Shown: in pieces, positions 22,761-35,139 of the stretch
Layout of the letters: the number at the start of each line of letters is the position of its first letter
Position numbering within the stretch: position 1 is the stretch's first letter
Source: Megaustenia siamemsis
Taxonomy: Eukaryota > Mollusca > Gastropoda > Stylommatophora > Ariophantidae
Assembly (NCBI GenBank): GCA_032433765.1
Contig: JAVIAB010000159.1
Location: 55,496,833 to 55,560,832 of the forward strand
Reading direction: 5' to 3'
DNA: 64,000 bases
The notes under the pieces: generated by a model
The model's input: only the letters and a program-made list of their open reading frames with translations
Databases searched by the model: none
Told to the model about the DNA's origin: nothing
Translations under genes and position numbers: made by a program

Positions 22761-23212
22761 GTCCCAAAAAAAAAAAATCTTTGGTATGCTTTTGAGTTAA
22801 ACACAAAATGAGCCCACTTCATAGATTCAAAATGATCCTTGCCAATGACATCCGTTTGCACAAGTTAGGTCCTTAGCTACCAATGTCACAAACTAAGACA
22901 TCAAATTAACGACTTTATCTACAGCGAAGGTTAACGAACTGTGAACAAACATTTATGTTCAAACCCCTGAATACATTTTCAAAAACTTGCCAACTCGCTG
23001 CAATAACATTTATCGTGGTATTCAAAGTAAACATTGCTTAGTCCATAACTCGAATATAAATCAAATGATTAGTGTATACCTCCATAAATCACAAACACAT
23101 ACACACAGATGGTCATACAAAACTATACCAGTCTTCGTGTATGCCTCAACGGGTAAAATACCCACACAGACGGATACACACAGCTATACAATGCTTCGTG
23201 TACATCTCAATG

Positions 23213-23645
23213 TACAACACAAGCAAGACACGTTTGTTGTATACGTCATTGAAGACAATGTGCAACACAAGCAAGACACGTTTGTTGTATACGTCATTGA
23301 AGACAATGTACAACACAAGCAAGACACGTTTGTTGTATACGTCATTGAAGACAATGTACAACACAAGCAAGACACGTTTGTTGTATACGTCATTGAAGAC
23401 AATGTACAACACAAGCAAGACACGTTTATGGTATACTTCATTGAAGACAATGTACAACACAAGCACGACACGTTTATTGTATACTTCATTGAAGACAATG
23501 TACAACACAAGCAAGACACGTTTATGGTATACTTCATTGAAGACAATGTACAACACAAGCAAGACACGTTTATTGTATACTTCATTGAAGACAATGTACA
23601 ACACAAGCAAGACACGTTTATTGTATACTTCATTGAAGACAATGC
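23213..23645. repeat. 48-bp tandem repeat, 9 copies
   Basis: The unit (caatgtacaacacaagcaag, then acacgtttgttgtatacgtc, then attgaaga) repeats nine times. The first five copies carry mainly gttgtatacgtc and later ones attgtatacttc, showing subgroup structure. The right arm at about 48,880-48,920 has only one remnant unit. Because 48 is a multiple of three, long frames open in several directions; they are artefacts. Confidence 0.93.
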
Positions 23646-23923
23646 TCAAAGAGCGTGATGATCAAGTCAGAGAATCTGTTAAGGGTCATCGATAATAATA
23701 AACACAACAATGTAAGAAGTTGAGAAAGCTGATTTAAAGAGTTTCTCTCCTAGGGCAATTGTTAGAAAATAGCTGCTTAAGGTTAACATGAAAGGAAGAT
23801 GAATATCATTACATATATTGTTTGTATTTTGGCGATAATAAACTCATTCATTAGAATGCACATTTAAAAATAAAATATGCTCAAAATATATTCCTATTTA
23901 TAATTGTTTTTTTTTATCTTTGC

Positions 23924-26900
23924 AGTGATTTGTAAAAGAAAGTCTCCAAACTTCCCATTAGAGGGGTGTGCGTCAGAGAAGATAGATGTGTTATGTTTGT
24001 ATGATAAGTACATCTATGACAGCCTCAAAAATTTGTGCCTTACATTTATGGAACATCTGCAAAGCTTCCCTCACAACACGTCAACTCCTCGTGTTTTATT
24101 GGCTGAAGTTTACGACGAGTATTCTGTGGACAATTCCTACGTTAACATCAGCTCATGGCATTTCGACGTACCCCTTAATAAGACACCGTATGGATACAAT
24201 AACACGGAAGATAAAACTCAAAGTTATACAAGTATCAACATAATCATTGAACACAAAGTACAATTTGTTACTCGTTTGTTTTCTGAGATGGGAGGAGTTA
24301 GAAGAAACGCGATTCACATGGCGGTAATGTTTATTGATGGATACGACTTGACTTATGAAGAAAGGGGGAATGTAGCACATGTTTTAGAGCAACAAGAAAC
24401 GAATATAAAAATATTCATTATGGTGATGGATGTAAAGAATGAGAGAAAAATTATCTATCTTAGGGACACGGTTATTATAAGTTATAACACAGCATTTTCT
24501 TTCGATTACACATTAATTATGCCAATATGTAATCTGTGTATACAACAATGGTGGCAGTTTGAGCATACACATGGTTCATATTCAATCTCATGTTACATAA
24601 TAACACCGTCTTATGGAGAGTTTTTAACATCGAAGGATATTTGTGAGCATAATGATACGGCCAGTATTGTTGGAATTGACAGTAGAAACGAGATGATGTT
24701 TTTACAAAATAAGATCTTCTCATATTTAGATGGTCTGAGTAATCTAAGAGAAAATATTTATCCAGCTCAATGTTATATTAACCTCTTTAAAGATCATACC
24801 GTTATTTCCATGGGATTTGCTTGGAGGTTGCCTGAAATAATGGGAGAACGGCCAAGTGTCATTAATCACTGGCTGCCTGGTAAACCTTCTGGTGAGTTTT
24901 GGAATGTTCTTGCCATGTGGCAGTTTGACCGGGCACAAAACATAAATCATGCTTCTAACGATTCTCGATATCAAGATGCTTTTCTTGATGGATGGGTTGA
25001 CGTTGGTCCCCTTGTGTACAGCACATTCACTTTGTGTGAGATTTCGTTTCCTCGTAGAATTGACGAGGACACCATCCATGCAGACATAAAACCAGCCACT
25101 GACGACAGTTTTATCAAAGCTCTAAAAGGTGGAGGTTTTGTTAAATACAAATCTAATATTGTGTCTGTATCATTCAACTTTGAAAATGTTGATTTTCTCA
25201 AATTTCTTGAACAAACAGACTACAAGTTATTTCCCCTCTTTGACTGTGGGCTAGGCGCAGATAAAACTCGATACATTTCCTATTCTATGGTCTGTGACAG
25301 CTTCAATGATTGTAACAACAATCGCGATGAAGGTTTGTGCTGGAAGCCCGCCACTGAGACAAGGGATTTATACAACAATGAATGTCACGGGATCTATTGT
25401 TGTACCGGTTATTGCTTGTCGTGGCGGTGGGTTAATGATGGACAAGAGGATTGTTCTGTTTGTGATAGACTCTCTGGGAAAGAGTTTAACGATGAAAGTG
25501 TGATCCTTCACAAATATCTGAAAAGAAACGAGACTTGTGCCTTTATTTGTAATGATGATAAATGTGTTCACTTCTCCCAGCTAAACGATGGTCTCGTTGA
25601 CTGTACTGGATGGGAGGGACCATTGGACGAGACTATAGGGAAACTGGAATCCACGGACACTTGTCACAACCAACATGGTCATAGAATATGGGCTCCCAGA
25701 TGTGTCTATGTCAGAGGCAGATACGACATTGTTATTGGCTGTAGAGACATGTCCCATCTAGAGAACTGTACGGACTTTGAATGTCCAGTTGGATATTTTA
25801 AATGCACAGACGAATACTGTATACCTCAACATTATGTCCTTGATGGGACATTAGATTGTCAGGAGGATGAACAAATTGATAAAATTGTTCCATGTACCGG
25901 AAATTTTGCCTGCTGGGATAGTAAAGTGTGCCTCCATCCTGACCTAGTTTGTAACGGACATCCTGACTGTCCACATAGAGACGATGAAATGGATTGCGCT
26001 TTGAAATGTGTCGAAGGTTTCTGCTGCTTGTCAGGGACAGTTACTGTATCCAGTTACAACAAATCAATTCCCCTGGACAAGTTCCCTTCGTTTGATTCAG
26101 AAACCAGATATATGGACATGTCCGGTGTGAGCTTGTTTGGTACAAATTTTGACGACGCTGAAATGCCCAAGAAGACCGTGGTCATTAAATGGTCTAACTG
26201 TCAAATAGGTTTCTTAGACCATGATTTTTTCTATAAATTATATTTTCTTCAAGAGGTAGACTTCAGCTACAACCACATTCAGATAATTGACGGCAGAAAC
26301 AATTTATTTCCAGAATCTATGCACAGTCTCCGTCTGTTGAACCTGTCATATAATAAAGAACTTGTCTCCGTGAAATATCTGAAATTTGCTGCTCTAGAAA
26401 CACTGGACCTCTCCCACACAAGCCTGACCCATCTCGATGCATCTTTCCTTGAAGAGTTTCCAATCTTGAAAACTTTAGATATCAGTTATACATTTATAAT
26501 CAATTTCCACGAAAATATATTTCCATCTAACCTGAACTTACAAACGCTAGATTTACGTGGACTACCAGTGGACAATTTCTATACAGATTTTTTCAACGGT
26601 CTCTCTATCAGTCAACATCTGTACACTGACAATTTTGAGCTATGTTGTCCACAGATTACGGGAGACGAGATCCCATACTACACGTGTCACGGTCCTGTCG
26701 AAGCCATTTCCTCTTGTTTTGACCTGATAGGACTCAAGGTTCAGCGTGTTCTTCTCTGGGTGGTCACACTACTTGCCACTCTGGGTAGCATGTTGATCAT
26801 TGTCTACGGTGTAATCTGGAATAGGTCATCACTGCTATCCCATTATGAGCTGGTTGTAACAAGTTTAGGTATATCAGACTTTATTGCTGGGGTCTATTTG

Positions 26901-27623
26901 TTCATTATTGTTGTTGCAGATTACTACTATCGTGACGATTATGTTTTATATGACAAGACCTGGAGAGAAAGTATTGCCTGTAGACTTGCTGGCTTTTTAG
27001 CTACTCTGTCTAGTGAGTCTTCAATATTCTTTATCTTTCTGAAAACTCTGGACATATTCTTTAAAATAAAGTTCCCATTTTGTCAAATCAAGTTTTCAGA
27101 ATCTGGTACAATTATCGCCATGTTGTTTTCTTGGATTGTCGCCTTTCTTCTAGCAATGACACCGATTGTGTTCAAGTATGAAATACATTCTTCTAACGCG
27201 ATGTGTATTGGGTTACCCTTGACAACTGAACGTCTCAGTGGCTGGGAGTTTTCATTTAGCGTGTTTATTGTGCTTAACCTATTCCTATCTTTGACCATCT
27301 CCTACAGTTTACGAGTCACCTCCCTTGCCATATCTGACAACAGAATTGGTCGAGCAGAGTCAAATGCTTGTCCCACAATGGACGAACATGTCATAGTTGT
27401 CAAACAACTGTCCCTGGTAGCTCTGTCCAACTTGTTGTGTTGGTTTCCTATAGGATTCATGGGTCTATTATCTTTTGGTAGACACGAGATCAACAACGAT
27501 GTTTACGCCTGGACATCGGTTATTGTCCACCCAATAAAGTCTGCAGCAAACCCATTTCTCTGTATGATCCCTGTCCTTAAGGACAAGTGGGAAAGGTTTA
27601 GATATGGAAGGTCAAGGTTCTAG
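23924..27623 (+). CDS. GRL101-like LDLa/LRR G-protein-coupled receptor, large 3' exon
   Basis: A cell-surface receptor of the LDLa-LRR-7TM class. The exon starts after the acceptor tttttatctttgcag (ending 23,924; same site in the right arm), so a signal-peptide exon must lie upstream. Residue numbers count from 23,904. A von-Willebrand-A-like block (RRNAIHMAVMFIDG) lies near 135-180. A C-type-lectin-like block (NHWLPGKPSGEFW ... DGWVDV ... TLCEI) lies near 320-380. About five Cys-rich LDLa-like modules span 447-699, and leucine-rich repeats 783-890 (LRLLNLSYN, LETLDLSH, LKTLDISY). A 7TM domain spans about 945-1,225 with WFPIGF in TM6 and NPFLCM in TM7, then a very short tail. The TM3 end reads TLDIFFKIKFP instead of a canonical DRY. 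The frame is intact to TAG. Ligand unknown. Confidence 0.85.
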
Positions 27624-28245
27624 TATTTATATAACTGGTGTTAATTCAGCAGTTTTCATTTTTGTCTAAACCGATAAAGTTAACCAGTAATTAACGTGAA
27701 TTGTGTGTTTTTTGTTTAACAATAAATGTCGCTGGAATACAATATGGACTGTGTGAAGCTATTTATAGACATATAATATGTTGACCAAGACTTTTCTCCT
27801 AAAACATACACATTATATGCGATAATTTAGGCATCCCATCAGACACAAATGAAGTATCTTTATAACGAATTTATTTATAGCTTGTATCAGGCTTTTATCC
27901 AGTCATATTTGTTTACAATCATTGTTTATTTCCCTCTTTTCCTCGCTGACAAAACGGGCCTATTGCTACCAAACACACAACAAATTTATGTGATCATGTT
28001 CTTTTCTATCGATTCAGTTTGCTCACGGTTTCACCTTTTGTTTTGACAGGGAATGTTGGAATATAATTTCAAGAATTTATATAAAAAGTGTTAGACATTT
28101 CTTACGTGTTCCCACGTGTTAGATCACTAGCTGTTGCATGCCCTGTTTCACGGTCTAACTTTAACTATTTAGCTGGTTACATTTTAAAATACTTATCTGA
28201 TTTTGCTCTTCTCTTTGAATAGAACAATGTACATACATTTTATAT
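27624..28245. other. Receptor 3' flank
   Basis: AT-rich sequence after the receptor stop. An aataaa at 27,720-27,725 is a plausible polyadenylation signal about 100 bp past the stop. No other gene is visible. Confidence 0.45.
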
Positions 28246-28249
28246 ATAT

Positions 28250-28880
28250 ATTCCGCTAGAATCTATTTAAAGCCAAGAGATGAATTTAAATACCTTGGAA
28301 GTCTTGTGACAAGCGACAATTCACCAACTACCGAAATAGAATCAAGATGCAACAAAGCGTGTCAAATCATTGGACAGCTACAATCACTATTGTCCAACAA
28401 AGCAAAGAAATAACTCTAGAGGCAAAAAAGGGCACTCGACAACACAAGCTTAATCCCAACATTGTGATATCAATGCTAATCATGACCCATGCAAGAACAA
28501 TAAGAAAAAATAACCTATAAGTGATGAGATGTGTTAGATGATAAAAGGAATGATAAAAGGAATCACATATTAGAAACTGAGGAAAATTCTAGGAATAACC
28601 TTATCCATAGAACCTGTAAAGAAACAACAGATAAAATAGTATGGCCACGTAACAAGTCAGACATATCAAGTACAACACAACGAGTCTTCAATAAACTGTG
28701 CGAGAACACTAGATCCAAGAGCCGATCGTGAACAGGATGGATTGACAGAATATTAGAAACACTATGAAACATAACAACAGCATAAGAGAACAAAAGAGCA
28801 AAAGACCGCAAGTTAGATATCCCCTCGACGCTGAAATGCAAATGTTGAAGGAAAAAAAGATGATGAAGCTCTGTTTCTCG
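28250..28880 (+). mobile_element. LINE reverse-transcriptase C-terminal fragment
   Basis: Broken plus-strand frames read DEFKYLGSLVTSDN near 28,285-28,325, then ESRCNKACQIIGQLQS. Later come a KIVWPRNKSD stretch and an ENTRSKSRS...WIDRILETL stretch, the usual tail of non-LTR reverse-transcriptase proteins. A relative of the final part lies at 36,560-36,854 on the minus strand (GRPRKRWVDGILEALGN). Multiple stops make it inactive. Confidence 0.65.
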
Positions 28881-28884
28881 ACAC

Positions 28885-30193
28885 AAAAGTTTATATACAT
28901 ATTTGGTGATACCATGATTAGACTGTGTCAAGCTATATTAAGTTAAATATTATGTCTCAATTGACCGTTATACATTGGTAAAGAAATAATGGAAGCGTGA
29001 TTAACCTGTGTTGATATGTTGATGGTTTAGTTGATCTTCAAGCTTAAGTAACAACCTCACTGTATGATTATGTTTATGTGACCGATTTATGTGATGTTCA
29101 TTTTATGTTACATTTAAATGCATATTGTGTGCTGCCTTTTATAAATAATAATGATAACATTGAACTAATGTCTCCGATATAGCTAGATTGTAGAAACATT
29201 CCTGTCTTTACGTTAACTAAACTTGTTTTTTTTTTCGTAACTGTATTTATCTGCTTGTGTGTTTTAAATAAAGCAGACGCATTTCAATAATTGTGTCTGT
29301 TCACCCTAGCCCTGTCACTGTTAGTTTAAATATATTATCGGTTTAACTCAATACTCCTCTACAAATATTAATAACGAACTACATGATAGAACAGTGAATT
29401 CATCGTGTGAACAAAACACTGAGCTCCCCGATTGCCGAGGATAAATACGAAAAGTACACAATGTTATCTCCAAACGTTGTCAGTTATTGGATGCATTGGT
29501 TATAGTAATTTGTCTGACATTTCATGTTTCGTGTGGACAGCATATCTTCAAGTCGTCCTACGTGGGGAAATGTTTTTTTTTTTATTTTGTGAGACCCCAT
29601 TACCAACATAGCTATGTTTGTGTTGTAACGTTATTCTTTCTGAACCCGAAACGTCGTTGACGTCTGTGTAGCCTATGCATTGCGTTTAGGTTTGAATGTA
29701 CCATTTGTTCATATTTTTATTTTCATTTCTTTCTTGGAAAAAAAACATGCATGACATGTTTTTACAGGATGGACACAGCTCTTGGCCGCATTTCTCACAA
29801 ATAATCAGTAGAATGACAACCTGTATGGTATCGCTTAGGCCCAGATAAACTGTGTGGAACTTGACCACTGACTATAAGTAGATAATCATTGTTGTGTCCA
29901 TACTTAACTCTACAAAAGATGTTAATGAATCCTACATCGACTAATGAAAATACAACATATTGTATAGAGCTGCATATACAGATCTCTTGACTATAATGGA
30001 GCTGTTGTTCTTCTGGAGATAAACACATATACGGTAAGACAAATAGTGAACACAATGTATACAAGCAAAGCACATCGGTAACACTGGAAATATGTTCAGT
30101 ACAATTCTTGGAAACGGCTGGACGTATATATTGGACACTCAACTGTGGGATTGGAAAATGAAATTTATAAAGCAAAAGACGCTCCATACATGC

Positions 30194-30195
<2 letters not shown>
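28885..30195. other. Non-coding stretch
   Basis: AT-rich sequence with poly-T runs and no frame of protein-like composition on either strand. Short minus-strand frames at 29,795-30,187 have no recognisable motif. Confidence 0.5.
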
Positions 30196-30197
<2 letters not shown>

Positions 30198-30267
<70 letters not shown>

Positions 30268-30268
30268 C
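30198..30268. repeat. (AT)n then (GT)n microsatellite
   Basis: About 48 bp of (AT)n is followed by about 22 bp of (GT)n. A hAT transposon has inserted at its right edge. Confidence 0.95.
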
Positions 30269-30272
30269 GTAA

Positions 30273-32866
30273 TAGGGTTGCCAGATTTTTTTTTAAAAAA
30301 GGAGTACTTTTACGCGGAATTTTTTTTTCTTCAATTTTAATTACATATTTACGAACAAATGATTTTGTATATTGTTACCGGTAGTGACAATGAATTCGCC
30401 TTTACATTCAAACAAATTTATGAAAAATTATATACAGAAACTAGAAATAAAACAATGCTCATATTCTGCAAAGACAATTTTCTTATTTAAATTTAAAAAA
30501 CTCTCACCTAGTGTTTCTAGATGCATTTTAATTGTATTTGCTTGAGGATTTGCCAGCTTTCAATAATCTTGCATCAGTTTTGACAAATTAAAAAAAATCT
30601 GCAGATGAATTGTCAAAATTAACCATGACTTTGAGCTCTGCTTCAATCAGTTCTTGGCTACACCTATTTCTTGTGTCATTCCATTTGTTTTTCATTAAGG
30701 AGAATATCCTCTCAACAAAGGTATTTGATCCTCGTATGCTAAATAAAAATCCAACAATCTTTGAAATGTTTAGCACTTTATGTTCTGGCACAACAGAAAA
30801 AAAATGTAACCAGTTTGTGATATCACTGTTATCTTTGTTAATACTTTCACATAGAACACTCTGAAAGTCACAGAACTCTTCATACATGGCATCAACACAT
30901 ATGTGATCTTTCAATTTCAGAATACACACTGCAGTTTCCAAATCTTCAAAATGAATTTCTTTATCCAAAGCAAAAGCTGCCAATGATGAATATGGATTAT
31001 TGGCAGTCACATCAAACCTTTTGTCAAGATACTGAAGCATATCATTGTAAAATTTGTTAAAATCACTTGATTTTTTTTTTTTTGCAGTGTTACAGACAAT
31101 TCATTAATACGTTCATTTGCATTGCTGCCATAAAAACTGTCTTTTATTCTTTTTTTTAAAGCTTTTCGTTCAAAGTGTACATTTGTTTGAATGTCCCCAA
31201 GACACTCAATTCACAACTTTCTAGTGTTTTGTTAACAGCATCCAACACGTTTTCAACATTGTTTACAAAGTGAAAATAAATCTCTGGCAAAATGGCTTGC
31301 TCAGGGTCATCAATAAGAAAAACAGATTTCAATTATTTTGGGCAGTCATCAATACTCTGGAAGTAACTTTTGATTGCACCCCAATTTAGGAGAAGCCTAT
31401 TTACAGCTGGAGTCAAAGACAGCCACCTCGTTGGAACATGTCTCAATATTTCAGACCATTCTAATTCCACAAAATTAAAAAAATGATTTCAGTTCCTCTC
31501 TTCTTTTTGCTGAAACTGAGAAATGATTGTAAATTTTGAGGACTATGCTCTCTACAGCAATATCCAATTTGTCTGTAGCATACTTGATTGCATTATGAAG
31601 TATGTGATTTGTATAATTGGCCTTCAATATATTTTCATTCTTTTTCAAAAGTAATTGAAATACAGAATGTCTAATTCCAAAATTGACACTTGCATTGTCT
31701 GCACTATATGATGAAATGTGATTTATATCAAGATTATGTCTTTCTAAACTCTGCAGCACTAGCTGACTAACTCCACAAGCAGTTTCATCAGCATTTTCAA
31801 TAAAATCCAGAATTTTATTCTGCGCTCCTTTCACTGAGTCAAAGTAGCGAAGGCAAACTGGAAACATCTTCCTGTTTCCCTTATTCGAGGAATCTGTTGC
31901 CAATGAAAAAAAATCTCACACCTTGTTCCGAACACTTTAAAATATCTAAAAAATCGTGGACACTTCTGGGTGCTAAAACATTCTTGACAAGCATTTCAGC
32001 TTTAGTGCGCCCACATGATACTTTTGAAGCAGTCACATAATCTTTAAAAATGTGTGTCACAAGCTTATTTCCACAGTCCAAGCTAGAATAACTTTGATTA
32101 TGTTTGACTGCATGATAAACCAAAGCCAGTTCACTCGCGACAACATTATCGTGTTCTGATGTATTGTTTACATTTACAAAATAATGTGAAAGTTTGTTTA
32201 CACTAACATCATCAGATTTTTCTTTTAGTTTATGCGTTTTAGATTCTGAATGTTGTTTTAAGTCACTTTGTCCACCATGAGAAATACTAAAATCTTTTCT
32301 GCATAACACACAGAAAGCTCGATGTTCGTTAGGTCCTGGTTTAACCCATTAAAACGATTCTTCCCACACTTTACGGTAACTTTGATTGTGTTGTAGTTGT
32401 AATTTTAATTTCTTCTTTGGAGGAGACTTCTTTAAATCCATATCACTCATTATAAAATAATGTTAACAAACTTTAAAATAAACTTACTAATAATATGTAG
32501 ATGCGAGGATTGAATTGCATGGAGCGGTGAAACTGTGTTTACACATCGACGATCGGAAATAAATTGATTCTTGTCGTGGGCTAGGACGGAAATTAAATCG
32601 TTTCAATATTTTAGCGCGGAACTACAATTTGCGCAATTAAAAGTATGATCCAGAAACAATTATACAAAACAAACCGCCGAATGGTTTAATTAAAATTATT
32701 TACTACGAATTTATATATTATTTAATCGATATTAAAAAAAATATTTACGTGAGCGTTAAAATACGGTGTTTTAGCTTTAGACTCCGGGCAAAGATAAAAC
32801 GGAGTCATCGAATTACGTGAAAAAAACGGAGGAATTTCGTAAAAAACGGGGTATCTGGCAACCCTA
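30273..32866 (-). mobile_element. hAT DNA transposon (inactive) with termini and target duplication
   Basis: Terminal inverted repeats TAGGGTTGCCAGAT face each other at 30,273-30,286 and 32,866-32,853. Immediately outside are 8-bp near-duplicates, gtgcgtaa at 30,265-30,272 and gtgcgtat at 32,867-32,874. These fit the hAT pattern of T at position 2 and A at position 7. The interior encodes a BED-finger/hAT transposase on the minus strand. The 2.6-kb length is typical of a complete autonomous-type copy. Confidence 0.9.
30588..32452 (-). pseudogene. hAT-family transposase, multiple frameshifts
   Basis: The frame starts with an ATG at about 32,450 (MSDMDLKKSPPKKKLKL). A stop follows near 32,350. 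Next comes a BED-type zinc finger (CVLCRKDF...QHSESKTH) near 32,310-32,230. The central part has SADNASVNFGIRHSVF, the region of a hAT catalytic Asp. A homopolymer frameshift at about 31,905-31,912 separates the first two blocks, and several more stops lie between 31,475 and 31,040. The C-terminal dimerisation domain is clear at 30,700-30,600 (FVERIFSLMKNKWNDTRNR). It cannot make a full protein. Confidence 0.85.
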
Positions 32867-32874
32867 GTGCGTAT

Positions 32875-34135
32875 CACTATTATATATACTAAGATTAACA
32901 ATATAGTACAACATGCGAATTGTAGATGGCAAAATGGAAGCTAACTAAGTAGACATTCTTCGTTTGGTCATTATACCGTCTATTAGTTTCAGTTTCAATA
33001 TTATGGAATTTATGTTAGGGTCATCACACTTTAACATGTTCAACAATCAAAGATGGATAAGGCAGATCAAACTCAGAAAAGTTGAGTAGAATGGAAGGTT
33101 TTCAAAGAAGTTTAATTACATTCATGTCTGGGCTGAGAGAAATGTAGAACTGATAGAAGAGACAAACATTCTGAACAGATGCACGGATTGGTTAAAGCCA
33201 ATACTAAACTAGCACCATTAACTAGTTGGATGCTGATGAATATTTTGAGGAAAAAATATGTTCATTGAGGATGCGATTTGTTTCAATCAAATACTTAGGA
33301 TATAATAACTAAGAGAAAAAGCCGCAACAAAACAACCTTTGTAAAGTAAACACGCGATTTCACTGTCAGATCTATATCACGATGACAATGTGTGATGCTA
33401 TCTATCAGTGAATTCCAAGATGTTCTTTCCACAGTTCAACAAGCTTTCATATCTGCATAAGTGTCGCCGTATCCCACCGTTATCTTTTTGACGTGTTGTC
33501 TGTCTCGTTACATCCATTCGACTGTCGCCCGACTTATGTTCAATGCATGCTGCTGAACCTGACCTTCAGCCTCACCATCGGACCCACTGCTTAATGTTGC
33601 TCTCTACCCTACGACTGGCTTGTCTATAGGATTACCTTTCTTTGTAGTAATTCGCGCTGTGTTCTACCCACCGGTTATGCAGCCCTACAACCTGGAACCA
33701 GCTATGAGAGTTGTCGTTCCTTCATCGCCAGGCGGTTATGAGTACTACACTGCCTCACGTGAATTAACATGACAAGGTGTTCATAACATATCTCTATGTA
33801 AAGTTCTTTCGAACCGAAGACGGCACATAGGGCAGAACTACAATCTCAAAAACAGAAACCTTGCGTGCCAAAGTGGCACATATTGCAGATATCATTTTTC
33901 CATAACAATGCTTTTTACAATGACAGCTTGTCAAGCTATCGATCAACCTCCTTAGTCGCATCTTACGACATGCCTGGAAGGTCACAGTGTTACTATTATT
34001 TACTTCCCACACAATGAGGTCCCGGTAACAGACGGGAGTCATAAAATATGCTTACGTCTTTATTTCAATTGACGTCACCTCTCCTCGATTACTCGAGATG
34101 ACATACTGACTCAGACTTCACACCGTCAGAACACA
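32875..34135. other. Non-coding stretch
   Basis: No recognisable coding sequence. A GC-richer block at about 33,430-33,770 and a block at 33,800-34,050 ending in cttagtcgcatcttacgacatgc look like pieces of dispersed repeats, but I could not match them elsewhere in the window. Confidence 0.45.
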
Positions 34136-34137
34136 TT

Positions 34138-34205
34138 CTTTCATATGTTCGGATTTGGAGTCAATATGATGTCCTAGCATCATCAAGCGCTTACATAAAA
34201 AAAAA
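34138..34205 (-). repeat. Short Penelope 5' repeat fragment
   Basis: The sequence around catatgttcggatttggagt and gtcctagcatcatcaagcgc matches the 35,890-35,945 segment of the longer copy nearby. Only about 70 bp is shared before the sequence diverges. Confidence 0.6.
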
Positions 34206-34209
34206 ATTG

Positions 34210-35135
34210 ACGATCTTTATTAACGAACTTTATTTCCATTCTTCGTCTTTCACCACTCCGCCCCATGCAGTCTCTTCAAATCCCGTTAATCCCTTAGTCC
34301 ACCTGACTGATTTAGAGTTATCTGTCCCATTCCTTCAGCGTGACTTTTCCATGTTTTTCTTCCAACCATACACTCCCCTATCCCCCTCCCCCCGTCTTCA
34401 CCCTTTTCTATTACCCCCTATTACATAAGTAGCAAATTCAATGATCTTCATTTAATTAGTTGATGACGCATCTCCATCAACAAAAGAGATAGTTCAGTGG
34501 GTGCTTTATCATGAAGTATGCTTTTATTTATTAAAGTTGAACATCTGTACAAATGAGCACCTAGTTTTTCGATCACATATTTTACAACCGCATAACGATC
34601 GCGAGTGTCAAAGCTACAGGCGCTGGGGTGTGATCACATAGAACAGGGGCTGAGAAAATGCACCACTTTCTGTAACTGAAAATCATCCTACGCGTCAATT
34701 TTCTTAGGACGTAACGGTTCACACTTAACGTATGTTGATATGTCTATAACGTTACATACTCTCAGCCCAGCCAAAAGCCACACAGTGACGGAGAATACAT
34801 AGTGCAACCGCAGGTTTGATTACAATTCTTTGAGCTAGCATATAGACGTTAAAATTATAAAATTCACATATGCTTCATCACATACACACATAACACCATC
34901 GTAGCATGTAGAACGTTGCAATCACCACACCTCGTCTGAAAGAATCTATGTCTCTAGCCAATCTGCCATTTCTTCTGTTGTCATGTTCAGTTTTTCTTTT
35001 AGATCTTGAAACTACCGTTGTCTCTTATACGACGCCCAGGAACCATGCCTCCCATTATTGTTCACTTCAGCTGCTCTGTCTGTGTCACGGTCATATCAAT
35101 TTATTTTCCTCTGTAGAACGGTGTTTCATATGTTA
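34210..35135. other. Non-coding, pyrimidine-rich stretch
   Basis: Includes a CT-rich patch at 34,370-34,425. No gene or family match is visible. Confidence 0.45.
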
Positions 35136-35139
35136 GGAA

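Larger units (their letters stand above)
21659..23064 (-). mobile_element. Left-arm-specific insert carrying an unknown exon and a Penelope 5' fragment
   Basis: The 11-bp sequence atgattagtgt occurs at 21,648-21,658 and 23,065-23,075. The right arm has the flanks joined with a single gattagtgt (near 49,010-49,018). Read on the minus strand, the 1.4-kb insert holds an exon-like open frame (22,760-22,185), then the Penelope 5' repeat in antisense (22,180-21,680), then a short (AATAAC)n tail at 21,659-21,676. The layout parallels the MEGF units (host-like exon, repeat, simple tail, target duplication), but which end was the 3' end is less certain here. Confidence 0.6.
4655..25833 (+). repeat. 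Left arm of large inverted duplication
   Basis: This arm matches the reverse complement of about 46,569-62,940 as an ordered series of diverged blocks. Paired blocks (left with right) include 4,655-4,905 with 62,940-62,700; 6,000-6,560 with 62,725-62,155; 7,620-7,900 with 62,125-61,870; 8,300-11,440 with 61,740-59,110; 11,500-12,601 with LINE sequence at 52,785-57,535; 19,256-21,658 with 52,703-49,020; and 23,066-25,833 with 49,018-46,569. Gaps between blocks are arm-specific insertions listed separately. Divergence is obvious at every block, so the duplication is old rather than a recent allelic copy. Confidence 0.85.

Noticed and set aside
23072..23695. Long frames on both strands across the 48-bp repeat
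   Set aside because: The unit length is a multiple of three, so frames stay open by arithmetic; the right arm has no such array.
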